Counted from the first letter of the stretch, positions 1 to 12,750 are shown. The stretch is 51,228 nt of DNA from Globomyces pollinis-pini (GCA_025399215.1 MU621211.1:1-51228), one strand, 5' to 3'. Program-made: numbers and translations. The notes: a model not told the origin generated them from the sequence alone.

Positions 1-302
1 TCCATCAAACCATATGGTCCATGGGAATCACGTTCTATCGATTAGTTTTTCCAGATTACCCATTCAACGAAGAATTTAATCCATTGCATCATTGGGAGTA
101 TCTTATTCACAAAATGGAAGAAAAGTATGCAGAGAGTAAAAATGAGTGTCAACAAGATGATCGTTACTACATTGCTTTTTTTCAGTTGATTGCAAGTATG
201 TTGATACCGGCGGATGACTATTTGGGATATATGGGATGTCCCAGTGGAGAGACCCAAATTGAACTTGATGATATTTTATATCATAACGTGTTTCAGATGT
301 AA
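1..302 (+). CDS. C-terminal part of an unrecognised protein, cut by the window edge
   Basis: The frame is open from the window edge (position 3) to the TAA at 300-302, about 99 codons. The ATG at 21 is in frame, but codons upstream of it are also open, so this is more likely the last exon of a longer gene. The product is acidic with a few aromatic and hydrophobic stretches (for example AFFQLIASMLIPADDYLGYM). There is no motif I recognise. Codon choice resembles the neighbouring genes. It could also be a chance open frame. Confidence 0.45.
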   Translation, partial: HQTIWSMGITFYRLVFPDYPFNEEFNPLHHWEYLIHKMEEKYAESKNECQQDDRYYIAFFQLIASMLIPADDYLGYMGCPSGETQIELDDILYHNVFQM

Positions 303-794
303 TATATTCTTTTTTCGATAAAACTTTTCTATTGTTATTCAGTTTCCGTTGACAATTACATACTTTTATGTATCTTAACTGCAAGACAGTACTATACTTT
401 TGGGATGTGGGCATTTCATCTTTTTCATCCCCTGCTTGAAGAATCAACAGTTTCATCGCGTTTTTTGAGTCATGTACGAAGATTTCTTCAAATAGATAAT
501 CATTGGATACATTGAATCTAATAATTATAGTTTATCACATTTACATGAAGTATCAAGTCTTGGCAGACAATCATATCACACTCTTTTACGACAGTAACGC
601 ACACTTATTCATTTTTTCATCCGCCAAAACGTTTGTACTCAGTGGAGCTGACTGGACTTAACCGATGATTGAGAACCGAGTAATGACCTAAAGGATTATT
701 TTCTTTAATGTATTCACTAGTTCCAATACGATAGTTAGCGAATGAATTTTTTTTTTTTTTTTGAGATTCAACTGATTTGAAATTGAATTTAGAA
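303..794. other. Intergenic spacer upstream of PUS10
   Basis: No convincing coding frame on either strand. It holds a run of 16 T at about 747-762, immediately upstream of the PUS10 start region, and otherwise unstructured AT-rich DNA. Confidence 0.5.
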
Positions 795-2854
795 ATGAGT
801 GATAAAATCCAAAAACTTCAAAAATTAGTTCATCACATTCAACCAACCATGACCACCAAAATCATCGAATTATGTACTCATCTCAATCTCTGTATCTATT
901 GTACTCAACGATACCTAGGTAATATGATAAATTAATAATTGTAGGTAAACGTGATTTTAAAAAAGATTATCGGGATCATATATTGGAATTACCTTTGGTT
1001 TGGAATCAAATTCAACATGTTATGACTAAAAAACAAAAATTGATTTCAAAGAAATATATTCGAAATGATAATGGGATTGAAGTGAATGAGAATGAAGTGA
1101 AAGAGAATGAAAATAAAGTGAAAGAGATAAAGGATGAGAAAGATGTGGATGAATTACAAGTGGTTAATGAATTAAAGAATGATACCATCGTATGTCCAAC
1201 ATGTCTTGGTTTACTTCAACTTTCACATCATCAACTAACAACCGAAATCATTCAAAAATTGGAATCAGAAAGGTATCAATTAAAATCAAATAAATTTAAT
1301 TTATCAATTCAATTACCAACTCAATTGACAATACGAAATCAATCCATGATACTTTGGATTAAAAAATCTGTTGCGTAGGTTGGTTATGATGTTGATTGGT
1401 TAGGGTTGAGGATTTGGTACAAATTCCTCATGCTGTGGAAGTCAAGGAAATCGTGAAACTGTTGGTCAAACGAAAGATTGAAGAGATGATGAAATTGGTT
1501 TTTGAACCTAAAGTAAGTCACTTTTATTTCTTTTTCTTTCAAAATCTTTGAATGTTACCTTGAATTCCATGAATTTAAAGAGTATTGTATTCTATAAACT
1601 ATCATGTTTATGTAAAGAGTATTGATGTATAGAGTGATTTTACCATGAATATAACATTCAATCATCCTGAAACGACTTCAGATTATGAATTTTTAACTTT
1701 GATTCCCAATACCAAACTCAAAGTGACCAAAAAACGTAAATCAGTAATCTTTTGTAACAATTGATCATTAGGGGGTAGTGACTTTACAAGGATTATCACA
1801 AGAAAAAGTATCAAAAGCAGTTCAATCTGCTACCTTTGAAGATTTTGAACGGTAAATTTGTTTTTAGGTTTAAATGGTAGTGGTCAATTTTGTCCTCCAC
1901 CAATGGTCAAGATGGGACCGATTGTAGAAGATATTAGTTTACAACATAGTCAAATTTATATTGCTGGTAGATATTGTAAACTGAAACGGTATTTTGAAAA
2001 AAAGTATTTATGATAGTCATATCTCAAATGCTGCATGGGTGATTGGAGGAAAAAGATTATGTGAAGATTCCGTTGAAGAATTAATTGAAAACTTTGTAAC
2101 AAAAAAATTTCGTAATACTGGTATTGTTAATCAATGATTGATTGATAGGGTTTAAATTTTCATCGGCTGGGTAAGTTTTATGAAGGTAATGATAGTCGTG
2201 AAGATGCAGATGTATTGATGTTGGGACGAGGAAGACCATTTTATATGGAATTGATTAATCCACATCATTTGAATGTGAGTGAATTAGAAATGTGGGAATT
2301 ACAGGAAACAATTAATAATCAAGTGGATGGAAAAATCAAGGTGAATGACTTACAAATTGTTTCCCGGTAATTTTTTTATATATTTCATATTATAGTGAAT
2401 CTACTTCAGTTTTAAAAGATTCAGCATCTACCAAATGCAAGTCTTATAGTTGTATGATCAAATTAAACAAACCAGTACCATTGGAATTATTAAAAAAAGC
2501 ATCTGAAATGAAAAATCTAACAGTTGATCAACGTAATCCTACTCGAGTACCCAGGTATGTAAAAATCACAAATTAAGATATAGACGAGCAGATTTAGTTC
2601 GAGTGAAAACGATTGAATATATGGAATTGATTCCACAAGGTATTGATGACAACCAGTGTACGACCCAAGTGTTGGTGAATTTAAAGACTTCAGCAGGAAC
2701 GTATGTGAAAGAGTTTATGCATGGTGATGAGGGACGAACGAAACCATCGTTGGTTGATTTGTTGGAGTGTGAGACTATTGAAGTGATTTATTTAGATGTT
2801 TTGGAAATCTTTTTGGATTGGCCTCAACAAACTTCTAAACCAGTAGTTGGTTGA
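795..2854 (+). CDS. PUS10: tRNA pseudouridine synthase PUS10
   Basis: Pus10-family synthase that makes pseudouridine 54 (and 55 in some lineages) in the T-loop of tRNA. Eleven exons join to 562 codons plus stop: 795-918, 945-1374, 1404-1512, 1633-1743, 1772-1851, 1881-1988, 2017-2120, 2149-2170, 2196-2366, 2396-2554, 2584-2854. Nine introns are 25-29 nt and one (1513-1632) is 120 nt. An N-terminal CIYC and a later CPTC give the paired zinc cysteines of the family. The catalytic block reads FKFSSAG-REDADVLMLGRGRPF, with the catalytic Asp in REDAD. It is followed by NPTRVPRRADLVRVK and the C-terminal TSAGTYVKEFMHGDEGRTKP motif. Length is close to human PUS10 (529 aa). The start ATG is the first in frame after an upstream stop at 762. 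PUS10 is absent from many familiar fungi, so its presence helps place the organism. Confidence 0.95.
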
Positions 2855-3657
2855 TAAAATAAACTTTGGTCTTGATATATGAACATATATATTGTTTTGA
2901 GATGGATCTAAGTTTTTTTAATATGGTTTAGTTGGGCGATTGTAGAGATCAGTTACGAATTGTGGGCCGTGAATAGTTTAGGGATCTTGTGCACCAATGT
3001 GACATTAGTGCCAATGCAGTTGTTTCACGTCGTGATGAGACGTGACGAAACATTTTTAGATTCACAGTTTTTGAATCAGTATGTTGATTGGATGACTGGT
3101 ACTCGTGATTCGTATTAGTTACTGGTAGGTATTAGTAGTTGGTAGTAATAGTTAATAGTTTATTATAAAAAATAAAAGTAAAAATTCTTTATTTTTTAAT
3201 TCATGGTCGCATGGAAACACAAAAACACCACAAGAAAAAAAAAGGCAACCTTGAAAATAAAGATGACTTTTTACTAGTAAATTCAGTTGAATTTATTATT
3301 CAGTTGAATAGATTACTATTACTACTAATAGATTACTACTAGTAAAATACTATTCATAAAATAGTTTGGTGATAGTTTTTTTTAGATGTTTATTTATTTT
3401 ATGATGTTAATGATTGAATAGTTGTTTATTGACAAGTAATAGTGAAGATAGTTCCATATGAGGCGTAATGTTTCAAGTAAAAAAACAAGAGATCCAGAGG
3501 ACAAACAAAAAAAATAAAAAAATAAACTCATTGATGATAGTTGGTAGTAGTTACTTAGTTGGTAGTTGTTTAGTGAGTTATTAGTTACTAGTAAGTAAAT
3601 AGTTTGTAGTTTTTTAGGGTAAAACAAAAAGGATGTTTTGAAAAAAGTTTTACTTTT
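2855..3657. other. AT-rich spacer with short degenerate repeats
   Basis: Apart from the possible exon at 2912-3118, I see no gene. From about 3120 to 3600 the sequence is built of reiterated short words: TAGTAGTTGGTAG-like strings, ACTAGTAA, and TTCAGTTGAAT occurring twice near 3283 and 3300. This is low-complexity DNA rather than a defined element. Confidence 0.5.
2912..3118 (+). other. Possible exon of a small protein; no start resolved
   Basis: An open frame of 68 codons ends in TAG at 3116-3118 and encodes a hydrophobic N-terminal half (FLIWFSWAIVEISYELWAV), then a more polar tail ending in DWMTGTRDSY. The same frame continues upstream to ATG 2879 apart from one TAA at 2909-2911. A micro-intron would have to remove that stop, but no GT/AG pair I tried keeps the frame. 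It is either a small membrane protein with a splice form I cannot see, or a decayed gene. Confidence 0.25.
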
Positions 3658-6600
3658 ATGGACGATTTGCAGTCTGTTAAAGAAAATCAAAAAGAATCCT
3701 ATATGAACAACAATTCTTCAATTCATAACCCTTTCATTATCGAAAAAAATAATAATCAATTGGTACTTACCATACATTAACCATTAGTTTCAATTACAAA
3801 ATGATGATAAATCATTTCAATCAATAGAATCTCATCTTGTTAAAATAGAACCTAATGGAGTATCTGATGATATTAAAATGTTAAACCATTTGCCTATCCT
3901 AAATCATAATCAATTAATCAATCAAAATAATCAAATTCAAAATAATCAAATGGTAAACCAAACCAATCAAAACAACCAAAATAACCAAAACAACCAAGTT
4001 GGAAATCAAGTTGTAAACCAAAACAATCAACCTGCTCAAGCAAATCAACTAATGCAAAACAAAAACTTGGTCAATAATCAATTACTAAATCAAAATAACA
4101 ATGTTCAACTAAATAATCAATCTAGTACCTTCCTTTCATTCTAACTCTCTAGTTGCTCAAAATAACAATCCCCAATATACAAACCAGTTCAATAATCAAC
4201 CTGATTTAATCATCCAACAAGTCAACTCTAAAACTCCAGAATTAATACAATCTAATAATCAAACTCAATCCGATCTGTTGATGCAACAAAATCAGCATAT
4301 GAAACAGCAAGATATAATGATGCAACAACTGGGTATCAATACTACAAACGATATCAATACTCAAAATCAACAAGATTTGATTCAACAATTGGGGCTCAAT
4401 AAACCTTCCGAACCTCAAGTTCAACAGAATCAAAATCAATTAAATCAAGAATTAATGATGCAACAACTAGGATTAAATAATAATACTCCAATGAATTCAG
4501 AATCCCAACAATCACAAGATTTAATGATGCAACAAATGTTAAATACTCCAAGGAATCAAGAATCTCAACAATCACAAGATTTAATGATGCAACAAATGTT
4601 GAATAATTCACAATCAACTACCCCTGTGCTAAAAACTGAACCTGTTAATAGTACTGGAACTCCACAATTCTCTTCAGCAATCTCTCCACCACAGCAACAT
4701 CAAACAATCCCAAACAATCAACAATTCCTCAAACAAGTAGATGCAAGCGGAAACACCGCTCAGTTTAACACTAAAAACCAGGCGTTTCCTAATCAGTTCA
4801 ACTCCTTTGATACCCATGTGAATTCTTTGCCATCATTAACAATTCAGACAAGTAAATCAAGTGAAAATTATTCTCCTCCAAATTCGGCAGCAATGGAACC
4901 TTCCCCAAAACCACCTGTTCAAGTAATAGCTTCTCCTGCCATGACCGATTCCAACTTTTCTTTCACAAATTCAAAAGATATTGAAATTTTACAAAAGAAG
5001 GTATGCTTTTTTTATGAAAAATTAATTTTAGTTGAATGATACTACTACTGAATTAAATTATTTTAAACGAAACATGGATGCTGCTCAAGCATTGGTAACT
5101 ATTTTTCAAATTAATCCTTTTAGCTACAACAAAAATTAGTCGAGATGCAAGAAGATTTTGACAAGAAAACTCAAGATTGGGCTGAACAATGTAAAATTAA
5201 AGATGCTGAAATTGCTAATTTGGAAACAAAGGTAATGTTAGTGTGGTTTCTTACTTTATTTTAGTTGAAAGAAACAAATAAACAACTTGATAAAGTGAAT
5301 GCATATGTGGCCAACAAAGTGGTTGCTCAAGCTACTCAATCTGAACAAGAAAATACTGCAATCGCAAAAGAATCAAAATCAGTGGATATGACTCAACAAG
5401 TCGCATCTCCAGCTGTTAGTATCCTCACCACCCTATTGGAACCCAGTGCACCAAGTTTATCGACTGTCTTGACTGCTCAAAGTTTAATTGCCAAAAGTCA
5501 ACAACAATTAAATCATAATCAAGCTCAACCTACCCCAGTTGTGAAAACAGCCTCACCAAATTCCAACACTCAACAACCTCCTCAGCCTAACTCAGTAGTG
5601 AATCAACAGAATCCATTACAAATCACTCCGCAGGCTGGTGTCTGTGCTCAACAGGTTATGGCTAATCAAACTATCCCCCAAGTGCAACAACAGGCTGTAC
5701 CAGCACAGCAATTACCGCCACAGACTGTGCAATCACAACAGTTGCCACAACAAACCGTACAGCAACAACTACCACAAACTCAACAACAATTGCCACCACA
5801 AACGATACAACAGCAGCAATTGCCACAGCAGAATATTCAAGCGCAACCACCGCAACAATCTGTCACGCCACCCAATATGCAAGGACAACAGTTTGTGATG
5901 CAAAATCAAATTGGTAATGGTCAAGCAACCATGACATCCTCTCAAAATGGCATTAATGGACAAGTTCAAATTAGTATGACCCAACATGTTTCTCCTCCTC
6001 AACCCAATAATCAACCACCAACAAATCAACCACAGAACCCTTCAATGATGGCGCAAGTTCAATCATTACAACAAACTTTTCCTCCCCAATTCATTACTCC
6101 ACCAATCACTCCTTTGATGGACGCCAAACAGAAATTATATCCTGGTCAATCAAATGGTACATTTATGCCAAATGTACAAAACAATGGTGTGTTTCCTAAT
6201 AATGGTAATAATCAACAATATCCAAATATGAGTCAAGAGGTGACTAATAATTTGAATGCCATCATGTATTCACAACAATTACAAAACCAAATGAATCAAT
6301 CACAAGCAAACACCAATCAATTAAACCATGCCATGGGATTTAGTGATCAAGTGAATACCACAAATATGATTTTAACTCAACCTTTGAATAATCAAACTTC
6401 TCATTCTTTGCAAACTCAAGCTCAAAACATGCCTACTTATACTGACACTCAAGCACAACAATTGAATCAAACGCTGACATTACCACAAACTCAAACTTTG
6501 AATCCAACTCCAATTTTTTCAGATCCAAATCAAATTCTGATGCCCAACAGTATGACTGCTACACCATTATTTGGAGAATCGATGGTGATGAACCAAACCC

Positions 6601-7444
6601 CAATGCCTTTGCCTTTGCATAGTGCAGACACTTTACATAAAATAGAAAATCAACAACAGAATACTAACCAAACATTACATCAATCCGCTCCCGAGTATAA
6701 CAATCAACCACCCAATTTAGAATACCATGCCCCTCCTCCCGTCCAAGTTGAATATTCACCACCATTCAAGAAACAAAAACAGAATCCTGAAAAGGAACAT
6801 GTTGAAATTTGGCCATCTCAAGAAAACATGATGCTTGGTGAAGCTGTTGAAAAGATGGGTAAGAAATGGGATGAAATCTCCAAAATGTTTGTGAATCGAA
6901 CACCTAGTCAATGTGAAGCTCAATGGAAAGCCATTCAACCACGACGAGGTAAATGGAGTCCCACCGAAGATCAAAGTCTATTAGCAGCCTATCATAGCAT
7001 TACTGAACAAGATAAAGCTGAAGGATTAGGAGCCAATACCTCTTTAACACTTTTCTGGTTTAAGGTAGCTTCTTTGATACCCGGACGATCTGGACAACAA
7101 TGTATGGCTCGATACCTTGAAACTCTTGATCCAAAATTAAAGTAAGTTTTTTATGACTTTGATTGTATAGAAAAGGCAAATGGGATCCTGAAGAAGATCA
7201 ACTATTAAATGAAGGATTTCAACTATATGGTAAAAGTTGGGTGAAAATCAGTGCACCCATTCAAGGTCGTACTCAACGTCAATGTCGAACACGATGGTTA
7301 CAATTAAATAAGGATCATCCAGAAGCCAAAAATATCAAAAAACCATCTCATACCATCTCGACTGTGATGGAGAAATCTATAGAAAGTCCTGCTGAATATT
7401 GTGATGATAGTGATGCTTATGATCAAGAATCTGATACTGAGTAA
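3658..7444 (+). CDS. Q/N-rich protein with C-terminal Myb repeats (SNAPC4/Bas1-like)
   Basis: Nuclear DNA-binding protein by architecture. Eight exons: 3658-3762, 3788-4124, 4153-5000, 5032-5094, 5124-5231, 5265-7141 and 7171-7444, separated by introns of 25-33 nt (the 5001-5031, 5095-5123 and 5232-5264 introns break a coiled coil). The first half is a long Asn/Gln-rich, prion-like tract. A predicted coiled coil lies around the exons at 4970-5340 (DIEILQKKLNDTTTELNYFK...). Another Q/P/N-rich stretch follows. Three Myb/SANT repeats then occupy the last 230 residues: WPSQENMMLGEAVEKMGKKW, GKWSPTEDQSLLAAY and GKWDPEEDQLLNEGFQLYGK, the last ending RTQRQCRTRW. The tail is acidic. Myb repeats of this kind occur in SNAPC4 and in fungal Bas1/Reb-type factors; I cannot choose between them. 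Confidence 0.85.
4500..4611 (+). repeat. 60-bp coding tandem duplication
   Basis: Two adjacent units with a 60-bp period (starting at 4500 and 4560) encode near-identical peptides around ESQQSQDLMMQQM. The units differ at a few positions. This looks like a recent expansion inside the Q-rich tract of the Myb protein. Confidence 0.85.
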
Positions 7445-7632
7445 TGATGGTTTTTTTTTTTGCGTATTTTGTAGATTTGTTTGATTAGCTTCTTTGTATG
7501 AATAAATACGTGCATTTTAATTTTCTTTGAATTTGTTCAATCTGGTATAGACAAATGAATTATGGAAATGTTAAAAATCATCAAATGCATTAAATTTCAT
7601 GGATTATATTAAAGATCAAACTATACTAGTCA

Positions 7633-10600
7633 TTATTCCCAATTATCTAATGCTGGTAATAACAATAGACCATTCTTGATTGCAATTTTCGATTCAAAAT
7701 CTTTTAAATCAATTCCTTCTTCAACATTTTGTAATGGTTTAAATCCATTAAAATCAAGATTTTCAATTTTTTCAATTTCTTGTAGATAAATTTCTTTAAT
7801 TTGTGGATAAGAATAAATAATTTTTAATGTTGCTTCAGATTTGAGTGATGATGGTAATAGATTGTAGAAATTTCTTAATAGTTTTATATCTGGAGTATAG
7901 GAATATAATCGTTCAATGTTCATGACAATATAAAATGCTTCGTTATGTAATCCACACCTTACAAGTGCTTCAACATAAGAGGTGATCATATTCAATGTAA
8001 TTGGAAATTTTTTAATGTTTAGTTCATTCCATACAAGTTGTAATTCAGTTGGTCGGTTTGCAAATCCTAATGCATCCAATATGATACATGCAGTGACAGG
8101 ATCAACTCCAAAGTTTGATCGAATAATTTCGTTTCCCAAGTTTGTGAAGAATAATGCTGCTTGGGAAGTTACAGGTATACTGGCCACATCTCGATCAATG
8201 AATGTTTCAGTATTTTGAAATGGATCTGAAAGTTGGTCAATCCAAAGTCGCTTCCATAACAGATAAGCTTTCTTCCATTGATTACTAAATGCATATCCAG
8301 ACATCAGAGCATTCATTAGTGCCATAGTGGGTTTTAACCCTCCATCTGGTCGTGTAACCTCTCTGTAAAGATTTTCCAGGTCTCTAACTTTTCCCAATCT
8401 TCCATAAAGTACCAACATTGTCCCTGCCAGGTTCAGAGACATTGGTAACTTTGTTTTCTTGAATTCTGTGTATTTCTGTAAAGCTTTTCCATAACTACCT
8501 GCATCAGAATAAGCAGCTATGATAGACCCATAACAAGATGTATCAAGTGCAATATTAGTACTACATAACTGACTCCAATACTTTTCTGCTTGTTGAATTC
8601 CCGAACCAACTTTAACTGCAGATCGAATTATTGTTGAAAACGCTCGAGGATGTGGTGCAAATTGTGTTAAATATTCATTCAAATATGATTCAGCGGTTAT
8701 GAAGTCTCCTTTTCTATGGTATTGAATAAGTAATGATAAAAATACCTTGCATAAAAACCTATAAACTCAGCCAAGACAAACGATCGAGTCTTTGTATTCT
8801 TACATAGCTCTGCACATTCATTTGCCAAGTCTGTATTACCCGATCTTAAATAAACCAATACCAAAGACAAAAACGAATCTGTATGTATTTCTGGATCAAG
8901 CAACCCTTGAATTTTTTTCACTCCTTCCAAGTCATTGAGTAAAGCATATCCACGAATCATATACATTGCTGATTTGTCACAGAATTTCGACACTTTAATA
9001 TCATCCCATATTTCTAAAGCTTTTGCCCATTGATTCTTTACAATCAAATAGTTTAAGAAGTGAGAATAAACTGAATTGGATATATAGCAATTCGCTGATT
9101 TAAGCTCCTCTAACAGTTCCCATGCTTGCTCGTATGTTCCTATTTTTAAATAGCCTTCTATTAAAACTTCAAACGTTTCTTGATTTGGTTTCAAACCCCA
9201 TTTCAACAAGTCAAGATATAATGAACCCACTTCGGACGGCATTTCATTATCAAAGTATGCTTGAAGTAGTAAGTTTACTACATGGGTATCTTTAAATTTT
9301 GCACTATTGAGCCATATCTGCGCTCTGCGAAACTGACGAGCTTTAATAATTTCCTTCATTAATCGTTTTTTACCTGCTCTAGACACATGTACGTTCTGAT
9401 CTTCCAATTCTGTAATAAAATCAATTGCTGGACCAAATTCATTGATCTTGGCATATGATACAACTATTGAATATATCTCCATTTGGTTCAAATCTCGATC
9501 AACTACACCAAAGTCCCAAAACACTGTGACTGCCAAGTCTGGCCTTCGTTTTGAACATAGTTCTGTAATCAAGCTTTTAATTGATGGGTATTTTGGGATA
9601 TAACCACAATCTAGCATATCTCTAGACATATCATAGGCTGCTTCAACTGATTCTGTCCGGCACAATGATTGAAACAACCAATCTACGTGTACATTTTTGT
9701 GGGAATCAGAGTATAGCTCCCTTCTGATATGTAATGGGAAGGAAAAATACATGGTTGACGCAGATACAACATTGTTGTGTTTCTCACAAGCATTCAAAAA
9801 TGGTACAAGTAAATTTGACCCGGCACTAATACCTAAACAATTTAGAAGCAGCATAAAAACCTTTTGACCTGCATAATGCCATAAGTTTTTGAGCAGTACT
9901 TATATCAGCATAACTAACCAAGGCACTAAATGTCTTGATATCAGGATTAATTGAGTGCGATTGCATGAATTGGATGTATAATAAAGCATCCTGATAAGTA
10001 ACAGGGCGTATAATTCTTAAAAAGTCATTGAAAAATCCAATATCAAGTCCATGGCCTTCATTCGCGATAGTTTTAATCATATTCATTACAAATAAACAAG
10101 TCTGGTGTTAATACATTGCACATACCTTTAACCGTACTGCCGAGTATCTATTTGTTTCCAGAGATCTGTTTTCATAAAGTAACAAATTCCCACCTAAAAA
10201 TTAATTGATTTAAATAAACCTTTAGAGCTTAGGATACCAGCCACAGGAAATTCAGCGTTTTCTAAATGATAGGAGATATTTTCAGCAGTTCTTGTCCCTT
10301 TCGATTGATCAATAAGATTATTGAAATTCTTCAGAGTTGACAAAAAGTCACCATAATGAAAGTTTGGTACTTTTCTTAGAATTCCAAACACCGAGTACAA
10401 AACTTCATGATCCATTGTGATATGATTCTTCAAAACTTGATAAATGGTTGGTAAGTCAGGATTATCTGATTTCAACCATTCTTGAGCATCTTGAGCATTA
10501 AAAAATACGACATTCTTGTATGCATCAATGCTTTTCGTATCAACATGCTTAATATCCCCCTTTGAATTCAATAGCATTTTTAGTTTTCCATCTCCATCTG

Positions 10601-10886
10601 GCATCTGTTTAACAGAATTCAACAATTTTGACCAAAGCTTATCATCAATTGACTCCCAAGCAGATTTATCAAATGATCTAATCATAACATTGCAAATACT
10701 CCAAACGTCATTATGAATTGTAGGTGCACTTTTTTCCAATAAAGTAGAAAGTAATTGTGTAGTTTGAACAGCAAGAATTCGCTTCTGGGAAGACATTCCT
10801 CTTTGACATATACTCTTCCACATGATTTTGTTTGTTCTGTTATCTACTGATTTGCTGTTGAATATTCCTGATTTTTGAACAAACAA
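7633..10886 (-). CDS. Large pentatricopeptide-repeat protein, probably mitochondrial
   Basis: Five exons on the minus strand, 10886-10220, 10193-10126, 10101-9861, 9832-8746 and 8713-7633, join to 1047 codons plus stop. The introns are 26, 24, 28 and 32 nt. The N-terminus is basic, Ser/Thr-rich and poor in acidic residues up to about residue 45 (RTNKIMWKSICQRGMSSQKR), like a mitochondrial presequence. The body is a chain of helix pairs of about 35 residues typical of PPRs, for example NQETFEVLIEGYLKIGTYEQ, SCYGSIIAAYSDAGSYGKAL and LNMITSYVEALVRCGLHNEA. PPR proteins of this kind bind organellar RNA in maturation, stability or translation. I cannot name the RNA target. It is convergent with the Myb gene, 188 bp away. 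Confidence 0.85.
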
Positions 10887-11112
10887 ATTGAGTCAGAAAA
10901 GTTTGAGTTTTTACGAACTATCAGTATTGAAAGTGATGGAAAGAATTAGTATGGAAGTGATTGGATTTAGCAGACACCTCATATTTATCAAACCATAGTT
11001 CAATCATACTCACTTGAATATCATACAGAGGTTTTTCAATCTGTTTGGCTTTTAAAATCGTTTAATTGTACAATCAATATTCTAATGGTATTTATTGTAT
11101 TTATTGAACAAT

Positions 11113-12750
11113 TCACTGGCTATTGGAAGTCGGTTGAAGTCCACCACTATTACTTGGTGCCGTCTTCAGTACTTCCAACTGGTTAATTTCTGTCGAAGTT
11201 TTACTTTTATGAAAGTCTGTCATTTCAATCTCCACCAAACTGGATTGAAAAGAGGTAGTAGAGCTCTCTGTTGACGCATTTCGTATCAAGAAACTTAACT
11301 GATCGATTAGAAGAACGTTAAATATGGCATGCGCAGTGAGTATAAACATCTGAATACAAACAAATGTATCCCATACGCGATCATTTCCTAATAAATCTGT
11401 ACTGCTTTGGATATGGCTGATTGTGAAGTAAATGACTCCCAGTAGCACCTGTTGAACAATCAATGTCAAGAAGAATTTGTCCTTCGTGTAGATTTTGCCG
11501 ATTGCAAAACTTATACTGTTGTTTAAACCTCTAAAGAAGCTTATTGCAGTGAAGCTGGTAGGTATCACGTTCCAAAGAAACATAATCAATATCCAATATT
11601 GATTATAACCCATCCAAACTGTAATAGTGTCAGAAGATATGCAATGCTCAACGTAAGGGTTCCAGCAGTATCCAAAATAATAAGCTCCAGCAAATCCAAG
11701 GTGTAGAAGAAGCAAAACACCACATATAATCAATTTGAATTGGATAGATGGCGCAGGAAACATAATTGAGAATAGAAATATAGTAGTTTGTAAGACATTC
11801 AGCAATGATGCCAAATTATGGAAGATCCAGGTGATTTCAATCAGGATATATTGAGAGTTGATATCTGGTAATTTCATGTACATATATACAGTGTTAACCA
11901 CATCATGCATGATCCATACAATTGAGGTGAACATGAGTAACTTCATGTATGCTGTCTTAGAATCTCTAACCTTGTGAAAGTAGATAAAGTAAGTGACTCC
12001 TAAATCCCCTGCTAAAGTTAATCCAACGCACAGATGCTGAACCATATCCCAAAAAGAGGTCGAATTTGCGATAGAATCAGTAGAAGGAAGGAACGTTGTC
12101 CACGAGACTGGTACATTGATAGATCCTCCTTGAGCATACATTGCTTCAAAGTTTCCTATTTTATCGCTTTTATAGCTGTTTGGACCATCGTTTTTGCTCA
12201 AGTCGAACTCTTCAGTAGTTCCTTGTTTTGAGATAAAACCCATTTTACCTTTACATTCATCTTCACCATAAACCGTCAAGAGTTTGTTTGAACTACACGT
12301 AAATGTATTTTGAATGCAATCTCCATTATTTAAAATATAAATTCCAAGGTATCCAGAAATCGTTGAATTGCTTGTCAGTATACAATACGCGCCATTATTT
12401 GCAAATCGTTTTATCGGAATATCATTATTATCTACATAAATAATTTCAGATGCTCCACTTTGAACATTATTGGATTTTTCCAAATCTAATGATGATACGC
12501 AGCATCGATTTCGCAAAGGAACTCCAAGTGATCCACATGTTCCTAATGGATTTTCCTCCAAAGTGAATGAATAAAAATGAGGCCATGTTTCATTTGATCC
12601 AGGTATAGGAGAACTAGGATTCATCACGTTAAACATGTACATTGATGATGGTGGACCAAGACAATTGTGATTGTTCAGCCATTCTGATTGTAAAACTGTA
12701 CTAGACATTGCTAAGCCGATGAAACAAATGACTGATATGTTGAATTTCAT
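11113..12750 (-). CDS. 7TM protein with Cys-rich ectodomain (paralogue 1)
   Basis: An intronless frame of 545 codons. There is a signal peptide (residues 1-18, ISVICFIGLAMSS), then an extracellular domain of about 220 residues with paired cysteines (CGSLGVPLRNRCCVSSLDL). Seven hydrophobic helices follow, beginning near residue 236: LCVGLTLAGDLGVTYFIYF; LLMFTSIVWIMHDVVNTVY; LIEITWIFHNLASLLNVL; FKLIICGVLLLLHLGFAGAY; WILIMFLWNVIPTSFTAISF; FFLTLIVQQVLLGVIYFTI; and IQMFILTAHAIFNVLLIDQL. The cytoplasmic tail is Ser/Thr-rich (about 65 residues). The topology is receptor-like, but I see no signature of a classical GPCR family. The clear paralogue is at 34501-36040, with the same ectodomain cysteines, the YYFGYCWNP loop and the same helix order. 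The absence of introns, in a region where almost every gene has many, suggests a retroposed copy or intron loss. Confidence 0.8.
   Translation of the reverse strand: MKFNISVICFIGLAMSSTVLQSEWLNNHNCLGPPSSMYMFNVMNPSSPIPGSNETWPHFYSFTLEENPLGTCGSLGVPLRNRCCVSSLDLEKSNNVQSGASEIIYVDNNDIPIKRFANNGAYCILTSNSTISGYLGIYILNNGDCIQNTFTCSSNKLLTVYGEDECKGKMGFISKQGTTEEFDLSKNDGPNSYKSDKIGNFEAMYAQGGSINVPVSWTTFLPSTDSIANSTSFWDMVQHLCVGLTLAGDLGVTYFIYFHKVRDSKTAYMKLLMFTSIVWIMHDVVNTVYMYMKLPDINSQYILIEITWIFHNLASLLNVLQTTIFLFSIMFPAPSIQFKLIICGVLLLLHLGFAGAYYFGYCWNPYVEHCISSDTITVWMGYNQYWILIMFLWNVIPTSFTAISFFRGLNNSISFAIGKIYTKDKFFLTLIVQQVLLGVIYFTISHIQSSTDLLGNDRVWDTFVCIQMFILTAHAIFNVLLIDQLSFLIRNASTESSTTSFQSSLVEIEMTDFHKSKTSTEINQLEVLKTAPSNSGGLQPTSNSQ

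Noticed and set aside
103..456. 117-codon minus-strand frame at the window start
   Set aside because: Overlaps the plus-strand frame 3-302 and has irregular, unprotein-like composition.
3120..3600. Satellite or centromere-like repeat
   Set aside because: The reiterated TAG/TTGG words have no fixed period or unit; it is better described as low-complexity spacer.
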